Shown: piece after piece, positions 18,846 through 28,152 of the stretch | Layout: each line of letters starts with the position of its first letter | Position numbering within the stretch: the first letter of the stretch is position 1 | Source of the DNA: CALJFL01 sp036961205 | GTDB taxonomy: Bacteria > Pseudomonadota > Gammaproteobacteria > Pseudomonadales > Halieaceae | Assembly: GCA_036961205.1 (NCBI GenBank) | Contig: JBALVI010000001.1 | Coordinates: 682,001-746,000, forward strand | DNA length: 64,000 nt | Direction of reading: 5' to 3' | Notes under the pieces: model-generated | Databases searched by the model: none | Seen by the model: only the letters and a program-made list of their open reading frames with translations | Told to the model about the DNA's origin: nothing | Program-made: the position numbers and the translations under genes

Positions 18846-19601
18846 TCAGGGTATGCCCTTGGCCGTCAGTCGACGTCTCGCCCAGAGGTAGGCGTCGCCG
18901 GCGATGATTTTACTTTCGGTCTTGGATAATTGTCGCATCTGTCGCCGCCAGCTACGAAAGAAACGGATGCGTTCGTTTCTGCTCAGATCGATAGAAGCCA
19001 TCATATTGAGCTGCATCAAGTTCTTCAGTACCAGCTTGCCAGGCGCGGGTGCGGCGCAGTGGTTGCGTTCGTTATCGATCAGGGTGAAGTAAAATCTCCC
19101 GGATCTGAATTCAGTCAGTACATTACTGGTTCGCAGATCACCATGGGTGAACCCAGTGGCGTGCAGGCGGCCGATAAACGTGCCGAATTCCTCCACCAGT
19201 AACCAGCGTTGCCGAATATTTTCGGCACTTCGTTCAGCCAGAGTGAGCCGTAACCATTGATCTACGCCCTGACCTCGGGCAGCACGGGTGAATAGATATT
19301 CATGACCGTTTGCCAGCGTGCCCCAGGTCAGGTTCTCAGGGGCATCAAAGCCGGCAAAATTCAGCGCGTCGGAGTTGCGGCGGGCACGCTTTGCGCGGCT
19401 ACCGCGAAACCAGGCCTTGATAGTCTCCAGAGGGCTGCGCGGCAAGAATTCTTTATAAAAAATCGCCAGCTCGGTATTGCCGGCTACTCTGGCATAGGCG
19501 GAACTGCTGACGATATCCCAGCCAGCCGGTAGCTCGTCATTGGACAGGCTTTGGGCGCTGCGATGCAGCTGTTCAACAGTGTCGTGCGGCGTGTTTGTCA
19601 T
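18846..19601 (-). CDS. Lipopolysaccharide kinase-family (InaA-like) protein
   Basis: Kinase-fold protein of 251 residues with THGDLRTSNVL (catalytic Asp near residue 154) and FTLIDNERN (metal-binding Asp), as in the WaaP/InaA/Kdo-kinase clan. The N-terminus has a plausible ATP-lysine strand (ELAIFYKEFLPRSPLE). It probably phosphorylates a core heptose or Kdo, as the extra kinases of the Pseudomonas core cluster are thought to do. It is transcribed against the rest of the locus; its ATG is only 25 bases from the ATG of the divergent kinase gene. Confidence 0.8.
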   Translation of the reverse strand: MTNTPHDTVEQLHRSAQSLSNDELPAGWDIVSSSAYARVAGNTELAIFYKEFLPRSPLETIKAWFRGSRAKRARRNSDALNFAGFDAPENLTWGTLANGHEYLFTRAARGQGVDQWLRLTLAERSAENIRQRWLLVEEFGTFIGRLHATGFTHGDLRTSNVLTEFRSGRFYFTLIDNERNHCAAPAPGKLVLKNLMQLNMMASIDLSRNERIRFFRSWRRQMRQLSKTESKIIAGDAYLWARRRLTAKGIP

Positions 19602-19626
19602 AGAGGCATGGTATTCTACCCAGATA

Positions 19627-20481
19627 ATGAACCACCGTCTTTGTGTTTGTGTGCAGCGATTGTGGAGGCCAGAGTCACTTCGACATTACCCGGGATTAAA
19701 CCGATTGAAGCAGGGAGTTAGCCAAATTGTTCGCGGCAGTGCGGACAACCCGCGGGTCGCACAGCTTATTGATGAGCTCGATTATCCGGTCTATCAGTGG
19801 TTTGAACAGCAAGTGGATATTCGCAAACAATCGCCGGACAGCGTCGTCGGCTTTTATAAGCTCGCTGGTCGAAGCCATTATCTGAAGCTGTTTGTAGCGC
19901 ATTCATTCTGGCATCGCAGCTTTATTGGCCTGGGCTTTAGCCGGGCGCTGAAAAGCTACGATATGGCCAATAAACTTGAGTCTAATGGCATCCCGGTACC
20001 GGCACCGCTTGCCTGTGTTCGGCATCGGGAGGGCATCGTGCTGATCACCGAGGCCCTGACTGACGGCCACGACATGCTGGCGCTGTGGGAAAAAGATCAG
20101 CTAGCTGCGGATCAGCAGTGTTGGAGCGCCGCCGGTGAACTGTTGGCCAATCTCCACAACGCTTCCTTTTATCATGGCGACTGCAAATGGAGTAATTTAT
20201 TGTGGAGCGGGGGTCATTTCACCCTTCTTGATCTGGAAGCCGTAAGGTCAATTATTCCGGGCAGTGGTCGCCACTATAAAGACATTGCGCGGTTTACCCT
20301 GAACGCAGAAGACATGGGAGCCCCGGCGGAGAGTTACGAGCTGTTTCTTACCACGTATGCAACGAACAGAAGCCTGAGCAGTAGCGAAGTGACGCGTAAG
20401 ACCATGCCTTACCTGAAAAAACTGCGGTCCCGCCACCAGGAAAAATACGGTAGCCGCGGTCATGTACTAATGCAGCCCTGA
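19627..20481 (+). CDS. Kinase-fold LPS core kinase candidate
   Basis: Protein of 284 residues with YHGDCKWSNLLW (catalytic Asp near residue 184) and FTLLDLEAVRS (metal Asp). An upstream ATP-lysine element is HYLKLFVAHSFWHRS. It belongs to the same lipopolysaccharide/Kdo kinase clan as the neighbouring divergent gene but the two are not close copies. ATG 19627 is chosen because in-frame upstream sequence runs into the divergent gene. With only 25 bases between the two start codons, part of its promoter must lie in the neighbour's coding region. The target sugar is unknown. Confidence 0.78.
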   Translation: MNHRLCVCVQRLWRPESLRHYPGLNRLKQGVSQIVRGSADNPRVAQLIDELDYPVYQWFEQQVDIRKQSPDSVVGFYKLAGRSHYLKLFVAHSFWHRSFIGLGFSRALKSYDMANKLESNGIPVPAPLACVRHREGIVLITEALTDGHDMLALWEKDQLAADQQCWSAAGELLANLHNASFYHGDCKWSNLLWSGGHFTLLDLEAVRSIIPGSGRHYKDIARFTLNAEDMGAPAESYELFLTTYATNRSLSSSEVTRKTMPYLKKLRSRHQEKYGSRGHVLMQP

Positions 20482-20565
20482 TAGCATTTAGTGGGTGTGC
20501 AGCGATCAGGTGAGAGTCGAGTTGAGAATTGCTTCGGGGGTTGCCTTAGGCAGTGCCAAGTCTGG

Positions 20566-21681
20566 TTAAGCCAGGGTTTCCTGGAATAAGTTCAGGTACT
20601 TGGCCATCATTTTAGAGCGGTGCAGATTGGCGTGAGCGTGCTCTCTAGCGGCCTGACCCTGAGCCTCAAGCTCCTCTTGGGGTAAGCGCATAAAGTATTC
20701 AATCGCCGCTGCAATGTCATCTACATCGACGGCGTCTACCAAGCGGCCATGCTCGGGGTCTGACACCACCTCTTCGTGACCATTAATACGGGATGCAAGC
20801 ACTGGTTTGCCAACCGCCATCGCTTCTACCAGACTTCGAGGCAGGCCTTCGCGCAGAGAGGGAATGGCATAGATATCAGCGGTTTTTAACAGAGTGGGGA
20901 TATCATCCCTGAAATCCATAAAAGTCACCGAACTGGCCAGCCCCTTATCGGCCACGAAGCTTTCCAATCGTGGCTTCAGGTCGCCGTCGCCCACTATGAC
21001 CAGGCCGGCATTGGGATAAGCGGAATGCACATGGGAAAAGGCCCGCAGAAACCGCTCCAGGTTTTTCTTCAGCGCCAGCCGGGACACGGTAATAAAAATG
21101 CGTTTGTTTTCCAGACCAGCGCCAAAGAGCGCCTTTTTATCTCCCGCCGCAACGGTGGAGAAATGAGTAAAGTCCAGGCCATTGGGAATGGCTACGAGCT
21201 TGTCTGGGTCAACGCCCCACAGTAGCGCCTTGATATCTTCAACACCGCCTTCAGACACACTGACGATGCGAGACATTCGTTTGAGGGTGAAGTAGTAAAG
21301 GAGCTTCATTCTGACGCTGAGACGCGCCTTGACCCCGTGGAACACACCGACCACTTTTACTTGTCCCGGGCTAAAGAGAGATGCCAGAGCACCGATGGGC
21401 ATTGCACGCCACATGTGACAGTCCACCAGGTCAACATTGTGACGCTGAATCAATTGCTTGATTTTGATGACGGTACCGGGGCAGCGCCAGGTGACCTGAT
21501 GCTTGCTGAGATTCAGGTAGACAACATCGCTGGTTATCTCCGCCATTTGGTTATTGCCGTCATCGGCGCCGCTTAAATAGCAGACAACGTTGTTGAAGTG
21601 GCCATCACCGGCCTTCACGATATCGTTAAAGAGAGAGGCGTCCTGGCTGTAGTTTCTGAAAATATGAAGAATAGTCTTCAT
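20566..21681 (-). CDS. Glycosyltransferase family 4
   Basis: Retaining GT-B glycosyltransferase of 371 residues. The N-terminal domain reads MKTILHIFRNYSQDASLFND; the donor domain has TVSRLALKKNLERFLRAF and the EX7E motif IPSLREGLPRSLVEAMAVG. Its place beside waaL and the core kinases suggests it adds an outer-core sugar, comparable in position to Pseudomonas WapH/WapR; the donor and linkage are not readable. AGCAGGGATA precedes ATG 21681. It is divergent from waaL across a 303-base gap. Confidence 0.85.
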   Translation of the reverse strand: MKTILHIFRNYSQDASLFNDIVKAGDGHFNNVVCYLSGADDGNNQMAEITSDVVYLNLSKHQVTWRCPGTVIKIKQLIQRHNVDLVDCHMWRAMPIGALASLFSPGQVKVVGVFHGVKARLSVRMKLLYYFTLKRMSRIVSVSEGGVEDIKALLWGVDPDKLVAIPNGLDFTHFSTVAAGDKKALFGAGLENKRIFITVSRLALKKNLERFLRAFSHVHSAYPNAGLVIVGDGDLKPRLESFVADKGLASSVTFMDFRDDIPTLLKTADIYAIPSLREGLPRSLVEAMAVGKPVLASRINGHEEVVSDPEHGRLVDAVDVDDIAAAIEYFMRLPQEELEAQGQAAREHAHANLHRSKMMAKYLNLFQETLA

Positions 21682-21984
21682 TATCCCTGCTGGTTTCCGG
21701 TGGGCATGGCCTGCATAAGGGCTGCGATCTGTGGCATAATTCCAGCTGCATTGGTGAGCTGATTTAAAGCAATAAAAACTGCAGTGCGGCCTGAGTGTGG
21801 ACTCACAGTTGGGGTTTCCCGGTCATGGCTTTCATCGCACTATAGCTGCTTTCCCATCAGGCGGAGAACCGCAGGTTGCCTCATCAATTGAACTATCACA
21901 GCGCGCATAACGAGGCGTGACGATAACAAATATTGACCCCGGTCGCAAAAAGCCGCGGTCTGTAATTTTCCAGAGATTTAGCAG
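21682..21984. other. Divergent intergenic region between GT4 and waaL
   Basis: This 303-base stretch separates two divergent start codons and presumably carries both promoters. I see no convincing ORF, JUMPstart/ops element or terminator. A small dyad TGAGT-GTGG-ACTCA lies near 21800. No confident -35/-10 pair was found. Confidence 0.4.
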
Positions 21985-23208
21985 TTGATATCATCATTCC
22001 ATACGCCTGGAGGAGAGCCCTCGCGAGCAATTGATCACGTTCTGGCTGGTATGCTGGGGCTGGCAATTGCCGTTCCGGCCTATCTTGGGGGTGATTACTC
22101 CTTCAAGCCGGTTTTCTACGCTCTTGTTATTCTACCAACGTTGTTGCTACTGCCTTTTGGAAAAGTAAGCCTGCGAGAAATTTACGGTTCAGCTGCAGTA
22201 ATTTTTTTGCTGGTAATACCGCTGCTTTATTGGTCCGCCAGCAATTTATGGTCTACCCAACCGGAGAACTTCCTGCCCTTTCTGCGGCGCTCACTGGTGT
22301 TATTTCTGTTTGTGGTGGCGGTTGCTCATGCTGTGTTGCGACTGGGTCCGGAGTTTCGTAATTACCTGGATCTGGCGCTGGTGTTAGTGGCTATAGGGGC
22401 CGCTATCCACCTGGGTAGCCTGCTGTTTATGGACGCCAGGGGGCCACAGTGGCGTTTGGGGGATGGCACTGTGTTTCGACGATCGCTGCATGCCTCCCAT
22501 TATTTCGGGTGTTTCGCCAGCTATGGTCTGGTCCGGTGCTATCAGCAGGCCAGCTTTCGAGCCGCCATGCCCTATCTTATCAGCGCGCTGCTCTGCGCCG
22601 GTTTTGTATTCAGCACCGAATCCCGCGGCACCATTGGTAGTCTACTGATGATCGCTCTGCTGGTCTCGGGTCTATGGTATCGCCGCTACAGTCATGCGGT
22701 GGTCATCCTCCTCCTTGTTGGGCTGGGCACCTACGCCAGCTACGATGCTCTGGTGGAGCGTGGCATGAGCTACAGGATGGAAATTTGGCAACAAACCTGG
22801 CTGATTGTGCGGGATAATTTCTGGGGTGGCATCGGTTTGGGTACACCCCTGAATATAGACTACGGAGGCTCCGAGCTGGCGCCCCATGCACATAATCTAT
22901 ATCTGGATCTGCAGGCGCGTTCAGGCGTAATTGGCCTGCTGCTTTTCTTACCGGTTGTGGTACTGGCGGCTAGTCGGTGTTTTACGCCCGGTAAGGATGA
23001 GCAGGTCTATCTGGCGATGCTGTTATTCTTTTTGCTGTGCATGTTGACCGATGTGCACAAACCGATAAATTCGCCATCTGCGGTGTTCGTAATATTCTGG
23101 TTACCGCTGGCTGCGCTGCTGGTCACTATTTCTGTTAGGAGCGTCACCAAAAAAACAGGCAGCGGCGATACTACCCACAGTGCCGGCCAACAAGAGCAAA
23201 GTAGATGA
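21985..23208 (+). CDS. waaL: O-antigen ligase (WaaL/Wzy_C family)
   Basis: Polytopic inner-membrane enzyme of about 407 residues that transfers undecaprenyl-linked glycan to the lipid A-core on the periplasmic face. Around ten to twelve hydrophobic segments are visible, with the large periplasmic loop before HAHNLYLDLQARSGVIG, the Wzy_C signature with its conserved His. The start is uncertain: TTG 21985 gives the full N-terminus, while ATG 22051 would begin just before the first membrane helix. The stop overlaps rmlD by four bases, coupling the ligase to dTDP-rhamnose synthesis and hinting that the ligated glycan or outer core contains rhamnose. Confidence 0.82.
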   Translation: MISSFHTPGGEPSRAIDHVLAGMLGLAIAVPAYLGGDYSFKPVFYALVILPTLLLLPFGKVSLREIYGSAAVIFLLVIPLLYWSASNLWSTQPENFLPFLRRSLVLFLFVVAVAHAVLRLGPEFRNYLDLALVLVAIGAAIHLGSLLFMDARGPQWRLGDGTVFRRSLHASHYFGCFASYGLVRCYQQASFRAAMPYLISALLCAGFVFSTESRGTIGSLLMIALLVSGLWYRRYSHAVVILLLVGLGTYASYDALVERGMSYRMEIWQQTWLIVRDNFWGGIGLGTPLNIDYGGSELAPHAHNLYLDLQARSGVIGLLLFLPVVVLAASRCFTPGKDEQVYLAMLLFFLLCMLTDVHKPINSPSAVFVIFWLPLAALLVTISVRSVTKKTGSGDTTHSAGQQEQSR

Positions 23209-24092
23209 CTTCCAGGGCAGTGATTTTCGGTGGCAGTGGGCAGCTTGGCAGCGAGCTTAAGGCTAGTTTGCCTGCGGCGTGGACCTGTGAAGCCCCAGCC
23301 AGGGTACAGTTGGATATTGCTGCCGCAGATAGTGATCTGTTGACCAGCGAATTGCGGCGCCTGGGGCCGGAAGCTGTCATTAATGCGGCGGCCTACACCG
23401 CTGTTGACCTCGCCGAATCCGAGCCGGAGCAGGCGCATCTGGTCAACGCGGTGGCCCCCGCAAATCTGGCCAGGGTCTGTGCGGACCTGGACATCCGACT
23501 GATCCATATTTCAACCGATTTCGTCTTTGATGGCACTGCAGACCAGCCCTATCTGCCAGAACATGAATGTAATCCAATCGGCGTGTACGGCGCCAGTAAA
23601 CTGGCTGGCGAGCGGGCCGTGATGGCGGCTCACCCAGAGGCAATAATTATTCGCACCAGCTGGCTGTATTCCCGCTTCGGCGCCAATTTTGTAAAAACCA
23701 TGCTGCGCCTGATGGCAGAGCGCGAATCCCTTGCTGTAGTAGCGGATCAGGTGGGCACCCCAACCTGGGCTGCGGGCCTGGCACAGGCGGCGTGGTCGGC
23801 GGCGGAACACCCAGGACTGCATGGCATTTATCACTGGAGTGATAATGGGGCGTGTAGCTGGTATGACTTCGCAGTGGCAATTCGAGACGAGGCTCTGGAC
23901 CTTGGGCTTTTGACCCGGGCTGTTGAAATAAAGCCAATACCGGGTACAGACTACCCAACCCCCGCTGCGCGACCCGCTTATAGCGTCCTTGATAAAAACA
24001 GCAGTTGGCGAGACCTTGAGGTTCCAGCTGTGCCCTGGCGGCAGCAATTACAACGAATGCTTTTAGATCTACAGGAACATAAGAATGACTGA
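23205..24092 (+). CDS. rmlD: dTDP-4-dehydrorhamnose reductase
   Basis: Last step of dTDP-L-rhamnose synthesis, an NAD(P)H-dependent short-chain reductase of 295 residues. The nucleotide motif is GGSGQLGSEL at the N-terminus and the catalytic YGASKLAGE near residue 128. STDFVFDGT and TSWLYSRFGANFVKTML are characteristic of RmlD. ATG 23205 overlaps the waaL stop by four bases, and its 3' end overlaps rmlB by eight bases. Confidence 0.95.
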   Translation: MTSRAVIFGGSGQLGSELKASLPAAWTCEAPARVQLDIAAADSDLLTSELRRLGPEAVINAAAYTAVDLAESEPEQAHLVNAVAPANLARVCADLDIRLIHISTDFVFDGTADQPYLPEHECNPIGVYGASKLAGERAVMAAHPEAIIIRTSWLYSRFGANFVKTMLRLMAERESLAVVADQVGTPTWAAGLAQAAWSAAEHPGLHGIYHWSDNGACSWYDFAVAIRDEALDLGLLTRAVEIKPIPGTDYPTPAARPAYSVLDKNSSWRDLEVPAVPWRQQLQRMLLDLQEHKND

Positions 24093-25149
24093 CACTTTAC
24101 TGGTCACAGGGGCCGCCGGCTTTATCGGTGCCAATTTCGTCCACTATTGGATGGCAAATTACCCCGAGGATCATGTGGTTGCCTATGATGCGCTAACCTA
24201 TGCGGGAAATCGGGCAAACCTTGAGACTCTGGAGCAAAAACCCAATTTCCACTTCGTCCACGCGGATATCTGTGATTACGACACTGTCCTCAACACCCTG
24301 AACGAACACCAGGTGAATGTGCTGGTGCATTTCGCTGCTGAAAGCCACGTGGATCGCTCAATTACTGGCCCAGATGCCTTTATCGAAACCAACATCATAG
24401 GTACACACACGCTGTTGAAAGCGGCCAGGGAAGTCTGGCTTAGCGGTGGGCAAAACCGCCCGCATCGTTTTCATCATGTTTCCACCGACGAAGTTTATGG
24501 TTCTCTGGCGGCGGATGCCCCCGGATTTTATGAGGACCAGAAGTACGAACCCAACTCACCTTATTCAGCCAGCAAAGCGGCTTCTGATCATTTGGTGCGG
24601 GCTTACCACCACACCTATGGTCTGCAGGTAACGACCAGCAACTGCTCCAATAACTATGGACCTTTTCACTTCCCGGAAAAATTGATTCCGCTGTGCCTTA
24701 CAAATATTTTGCGAGGATTGCCGTTACCTGTGTATGGCGACGGCAGTAATATTCGCGACTGGCTGTATGTTGAAGACCACTGTCAGGGCATCGAACAGGT
24801 TATTAAAAAGGGCGTGGTAGGAGAGACCTACAATATTGGCGGTAACAACGAGTGGCGTAACCTCGATATTGTAGAATTGTTGTGCCAGCGACTGGATGCT
24901 CGCTTCAGCGCTGACGCAACCCTGGGCCAACGTTACCCTGACGCTCCGCAGGCCAACGGCGGCAGTGCCAGAGATCTGATTAAATTTGTAGAGGACCGTG
25001 CGGGCCATGACTGGCGTTATGCAATCGATGCCAGCCGCATCAGCAGCGAGCTGGGTTACAACCCTCGGGAAAGTTTCGAAACAGGCATCGAACGCACTCT
25101 GGATTGGTTTCTGGCCAATGAAGACTGGTGGCGGCCACTGTTGCCGTAA
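24085..25149 (+). CDS. rmlB: dTDP-glucose 4,6-dehydratase
   Basis: Second step of dTDP-L-rhamnose synthesis. This extended SDR of 354 residues has TGAAGFIGANFV for NAD binding, catalytic STDEVYG and YSASKAASDH. The usual RmlB features SNCSNNYGPFHFPEKLIP and YGDGSNIRDWLYVEDH are intact. It is the second gene of an rmlD-rmlB pair and its stop lies six bases from the stop of rmlC on the other strand. Confidence 0.96.
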   Translation: MTDTLLVTGAAGFIGANFVHYWMANYPEDHVVAYDALTYAGNRANLETLEQKPNFHFVHADICDYDTVLNTLNEHQVNVLVHFAAESHVDRSITGPDAFIETNIIGTHTLLKAAREVWLSGGQNRPHRFHHVSTDEVYGSLAADAPGFYEDQKYEPNSPYSASKAASDHLVRAYHHTYGLQVTTSNCSNNYGPFHFPEKLIPLCLTNILRGLPLPVYGDGSNIRDWLYVEDHCQGIEQVIKKGVVGETYNIGGNNEWRNLDIVELLCQRLDARFSADATLGQRYPDAPQANGGSARDLIKFVEDRAGHDWRYAIDASRISSELGYNPRESFETGIERTLDWFLANEDWWRPLLP

Positions 25150-25155
25150 CTGCCT

Positions 25156-25704
25156 CTAGTCAAACAGGGGAATGTCACCCCAGGGCAGTCCCTGCTGGTC
25201 TTTGCCTGACAACTGCGGTTCTTCGCCGTTAATGAGTGGCCATTCGATACCAACGGTTGGGTCGTTCCAGGCCAGGCTGATCTCGCTTTCGGGATGGTAG
25301 GGCTGGGTGCACTTGTACTGAAAATCAGCGAACTCAGAGGTGACGTAAAAGCCGTGGGCAAACCCTGGTGGCACCCACAACATCTGATGGCTTTGCACAT
25401 CGAGTGTTACCCCGTACCACTGGCCCAGCGTGGGCGAGGAGCGTCTCAGATCAACCACCGCATCGAAAACACTACCTGAACTGGCGCGCACTAACTTGCC
25501 CTGGGTAAATTCGGTCTGGTAATGCATGCCACGCAGGATTCCGCCGGCGGAGCGGCTGTGGTTGTCCTGCACGAAGTTCAGGTCAAAACCCGCTTCCTTG
25601 AAGCTCTGGGCGTTCCAGCTCTCCATGAAATAGCCTCTGGAATCGCCGAACACCTTGGGCTTGAGCAAGAAAACATCCTTGAGGGGGGTGGGCTCAAAAA
25701 TCAC
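25156..25704 (-). CDS. rmlC: dTDP-4-dehydrorhamnose 3,5-epimerase
   Basis: Third step of dTDP-L-rhamnose synthesis, a cupin epimerase. The GTG at 25704 gives 182 residues, the normal RmlC size, beginning with VIFEPTPLKDVFLLKPKVFG; it overlaps the rmlA stop by four bases (GTGA). The catalytic His is in LRGMHYQ and the family motif WVPPGFAHGFYV is intact. A much longer upstream in-frame extension overlaps rmlA and is rejected. Confidence 0.93.
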   Translation of the reverse strand: MIFEPTPLKDVFLLKPKVFGDSRGYFMESWNAQSFKEAGFDLNFVQDNHSRSAGGILRGMHYQTEFTQGKLVRASSGSVFDAVVDLRRSSPTLGQWYGVTLDVQSHQMLWVPPGFAHGFYVTSEFADFQYKCTQPYHPESEISLAWNDPTVGIEWPLINGEEPQLSGKDQQGLPWGDIPLFD

Positions 25705-26600
25705 AGAAAAACCTCGCCGTCTTCGCGCAACAGGTTTTGCAGGTATCGACCATAGCCGCTTTTCTCCAGCGGCGCGGCCAATGCCAGTAACTGTTCCGCG
25801 TCTATATATCCCATGCGGTAGGCGACTTCCTCGGGACATGCGATTTTCAGGCCCTGCCGCTCCTCGACTACCCGGATAAAGTTAGCCGCGTCCAGCAGTG
25901 AGTTGTGAGTACCAGTGTCCAGCCAGGCTGTGCCTCTGCTCATTACCTCAACGTTCAGATCCCCGCGCTCCAGGTAGACTTTATTAACGTCGGTAATCTC
26001 CAGTTCGCCGCGGTGGGAAGGCTGAATATCTTTGGCGATATCGATGACGTCGTTGTCATAAAAGTACAAGCCGGTGACCGCATAGTGGGAGCGGGGTTTT
26101 TCAGGTTTTTCCTCGATGTCCTGCGCCACACCGGATTTATCGAAAGACACCACGCCGTAGCGCTCCGGGTCCTGTACATAGTAGGCAAAAACCGAGGCGC
26201 CCTCTTGTCTTGCGGCGGCGGAGGTTAACTTCTCACTGAAGCCGCCCCCATAAAAAATATTGTCGCCCAGCACCAGGCTGACCGGCGAATTACCAATGAA
26301 GTCTTCAGTGAGAATAAAGGCCTGAGCCAGGCCGTCGGGGCTGGGTTGCACCGTGTACTGGATATTGAGGCCCCACTGGCTGCCATCGCCCAGCAGGTCG
26401 GCAAACGCCTGTTGGTCTCTGGGGGTCGTTATAACCATTATGTCGGTGATTCCGGCCAGCATCAGGGTGGCCAGGGGGTAGTAAACCATGGGTTTGTCGT
26501 AGATCGGCATCAATTGTTTGCTGACCGTACTGGTCAGTGGGTGAAGCCGCGTTCCCGAGCCGCCGGCCAAAATGATGCCCTTATAGTTACTTGTCGCCAT
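25701..26600 (-). CDS. rmlA: Glucose-1-phosphate thymidylyltransferase
   Basis: First step of dTDP-L-rhamnose synthesis, joining dTTP and glucose-1-phosphate. With ATG 26600 the protein has 299 residues, close to the usual 290-300. The nucleotide-binding signature ILAGGSGTRLHPLT, the substrate loop LGDNIFYG and RGTAWLDTGTH are present. AGGAG lies at good spacing before the ATG. It heads a two-gene minus-strand unit rmlA-rmlC that meets rmlD-rmlB end to end. Confidence 0.95.
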   Translation of the reverse strand: MATSNYKGIILAGGSGTRLHPLTSTVSKQLMPIYDKPMVYYPLATLMLAGITDIMVITTPRDQQAFADLLGDGSQWGLNIQYTVQPSPDGLAQAFILTEDFIGNSPVSLVLGDNIFYGGGFSEKLTSAAARQEGASVFAYYVQDPERYGVVSFDKSGVAQDIEEKPEKPRSHYAVTGLYFYDNDVIDIAKDIQPSHRGELEITDVNKVYLERGDLNVEVMSRGTAWLDTGTHNSLLDAANFIRVVEERQGLKIACPEEVAYRMGYIDAEQLLALAAPLEKSGYGRYLQNLLREDGEVFL

Positions 26601-26817
26601 GACTACTCCTAATGATCTGGGCGGGATTATAGGCATATTTCAGGCAGGGAGCACGAATCTGCAGTATTGACTGTAATATTCTACAGCTGAGAAGGGGTGG
26701 TTTTTTGATCAATCACTGGTAGAATCCGGCCCCTTTCACCGCTTAAACCGCATGCTTTACTTTTTGCGCGGCTTCCCTGACTCGGGCGGCTTCGTGACTT
26801 CAACGACTTTAAGGTAA

Positions 26818-28152
26818 GTGACCATTAGCCATCTCGACTCAGTCAACAGCAAGCCGCTGGCAGCACCGTTTACCGGCGTTGAAGTCGATGTGGACATCAC
26901 TCCGTTGTCGGTGGCCGAAAAACCATTACGTATTGCACTGCTTGGCTACCGCAGCGCGCCGTTTGGTGGCGGACAGGGTGTTTATCTGAATTACCTCAGT
27001 AAGGCCCTGGTTGATGCCGGTCACAGCGTCGATGTCATTTCCGGCCCGCCCTACCCCCATCTGGATGCCAGGGTGCGGCTGATAGAGCTACCCAGCATGG
27101 ACCTGTTTGAAAACGGCTTGGGGTCTCTTCGGCTTCACCATCTGCGCTCGATGAGCAATATAATCGAATGGAGCAGCAAGCTTACTGGCGGCTTTGCCGA
27201 GCCCTATACCTTTGGTCGCCGTGCACTGAAGTATCTACGCCGGCACCGGCAAGACTATGATCTGATCCACGATAATCAGAGTCTCAGCTACGGCATGTTA
27301 CAACTGCAGCGCGAAGGCTTCCCACTGGTAACCACGGTGCACCACCCGGTAACCAGTGATTTGAGAATCGCCCTGGGGGCGGCCCCGCGCTGGCACCAGC
27401 GGCTGTTAATTCGTCGCTGGCATTCATTTTTGGGTATGCAGAAAAAAGTGGTGAAGCAGCTGCGCAACGTAGTCACGGTGTCGGACTGCTCGCGCCAGGA
27501 CATTGCCCGTGATTTTGGTCTGCAGCCAGCCGGCATCAGCCTGGTATACAACGGTATCGATACGGAGACTTTTCGCCCGCTACCCCAGGTTCAGCGGCTA
27601 CCGATGCGATTGATGGCCACCGCCTCAGCGGATGCGCCGCTCAAGGGTGTGCGTTATTTACTGCGGGCTTATGCGAAGTTGCTGCAACAATTCCCCGAAC
27701 TCGAATTGCTAATGGTGAGCAAGCCGCAGCCGGGAGGCAGAACTGAGCGCCTGGTAGCGAAACTGGGGCTGACTGATAAAGTGAAGTTTGTCAGTGGTAT
27801 CAGTACTCAGGAAATGGTGCATTACTACGCTCAGGCGAGTATTGCGATCGTGCCTTCGGTTTACGAGGGCTTTGGGTTGCCGGCTGGTGAAGCTATGGCC
27901 TGCGGTGTTCCTGTGGTTTCCACTAATGGCGGTGCGTTGCCGGAAGTGGTTGGCGAGGCTGGTGTCATTGTACCGGCCAAGTCGGTGGACGCACTGGCCG
28001 ACGCAATCGCGGATTTACTTGCTGATGAGCAACGCCGAGCTGAACTGTCAGTGGCTGGTCGGCAGCGAATTTTGGAGAAATTCAGCTGGCAGGTTTGCGC
28101 CGCTGAAATGGTGAATTACTACCGCCTGGTGTTAGCCCGTGCAGACGGTTGA
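26818..28152 (+). CDS. Glycosyltransferase family 4, first gene of trio
   Basis: Retaining GT-B glycosyltransferase of about 444 residues. An N-terminal leader of some 35 residues precedes LRIALLGYRSAPFGGGQGVY, the acceptor-domain start with its glycine loop. The donor domain has LVYNGIDTETFRP, SADAPLKGVRYLLRAY and the EX7E motif VYEGFGLPAGEAMACGVPVV. The start GTG 26818 has AAGG only a few bases upstream, so a downstream GTG just before LRIALLGY is possible. The last 14 bases overlap the methyltransferase gene. The link of these three genes suggests one product, unknown to me, possibly a modified glycolipid or core sugar. Confidence 0.85.
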   Translation: MTISHLDSVNSKPLAAPFTGVEVDVDITPLSVAEKPLRIALLGYRSAPFGGGQGVYLNYLSKALVDAGHSVDVISGPPYPHLDARVRLIELPSMDLFENGLGSLRLHHLRSMSNIIEWSSKLTGGFAEPYTFGRRALKYLRRHRQDYDLIHDNQSLSYGMLQLQREGFPLVTTVHHPVTSDLRIALGAAPRWHQRLLIRRWHSFLGMQKKVVKQLRNVVTVSDCSRQDIARDFGLQPAGISLVYNGIDTETFRPLPQVQRLPMRLMATASADAPLKGVRYLLRAYAKLLQQFPELELLMVSKPQPGGRTERLVAKLGLTDKVKFVSGISTQEMVHYYAQASIAIVPSVYEGFGLPAGEAMACGVPVVSTNGGALPEVVGEAGVIVPAKSVDALADAIADLLADEQRRAELSVAGRQRILEKFSWQVCAAEMVNYYRLVLARADG

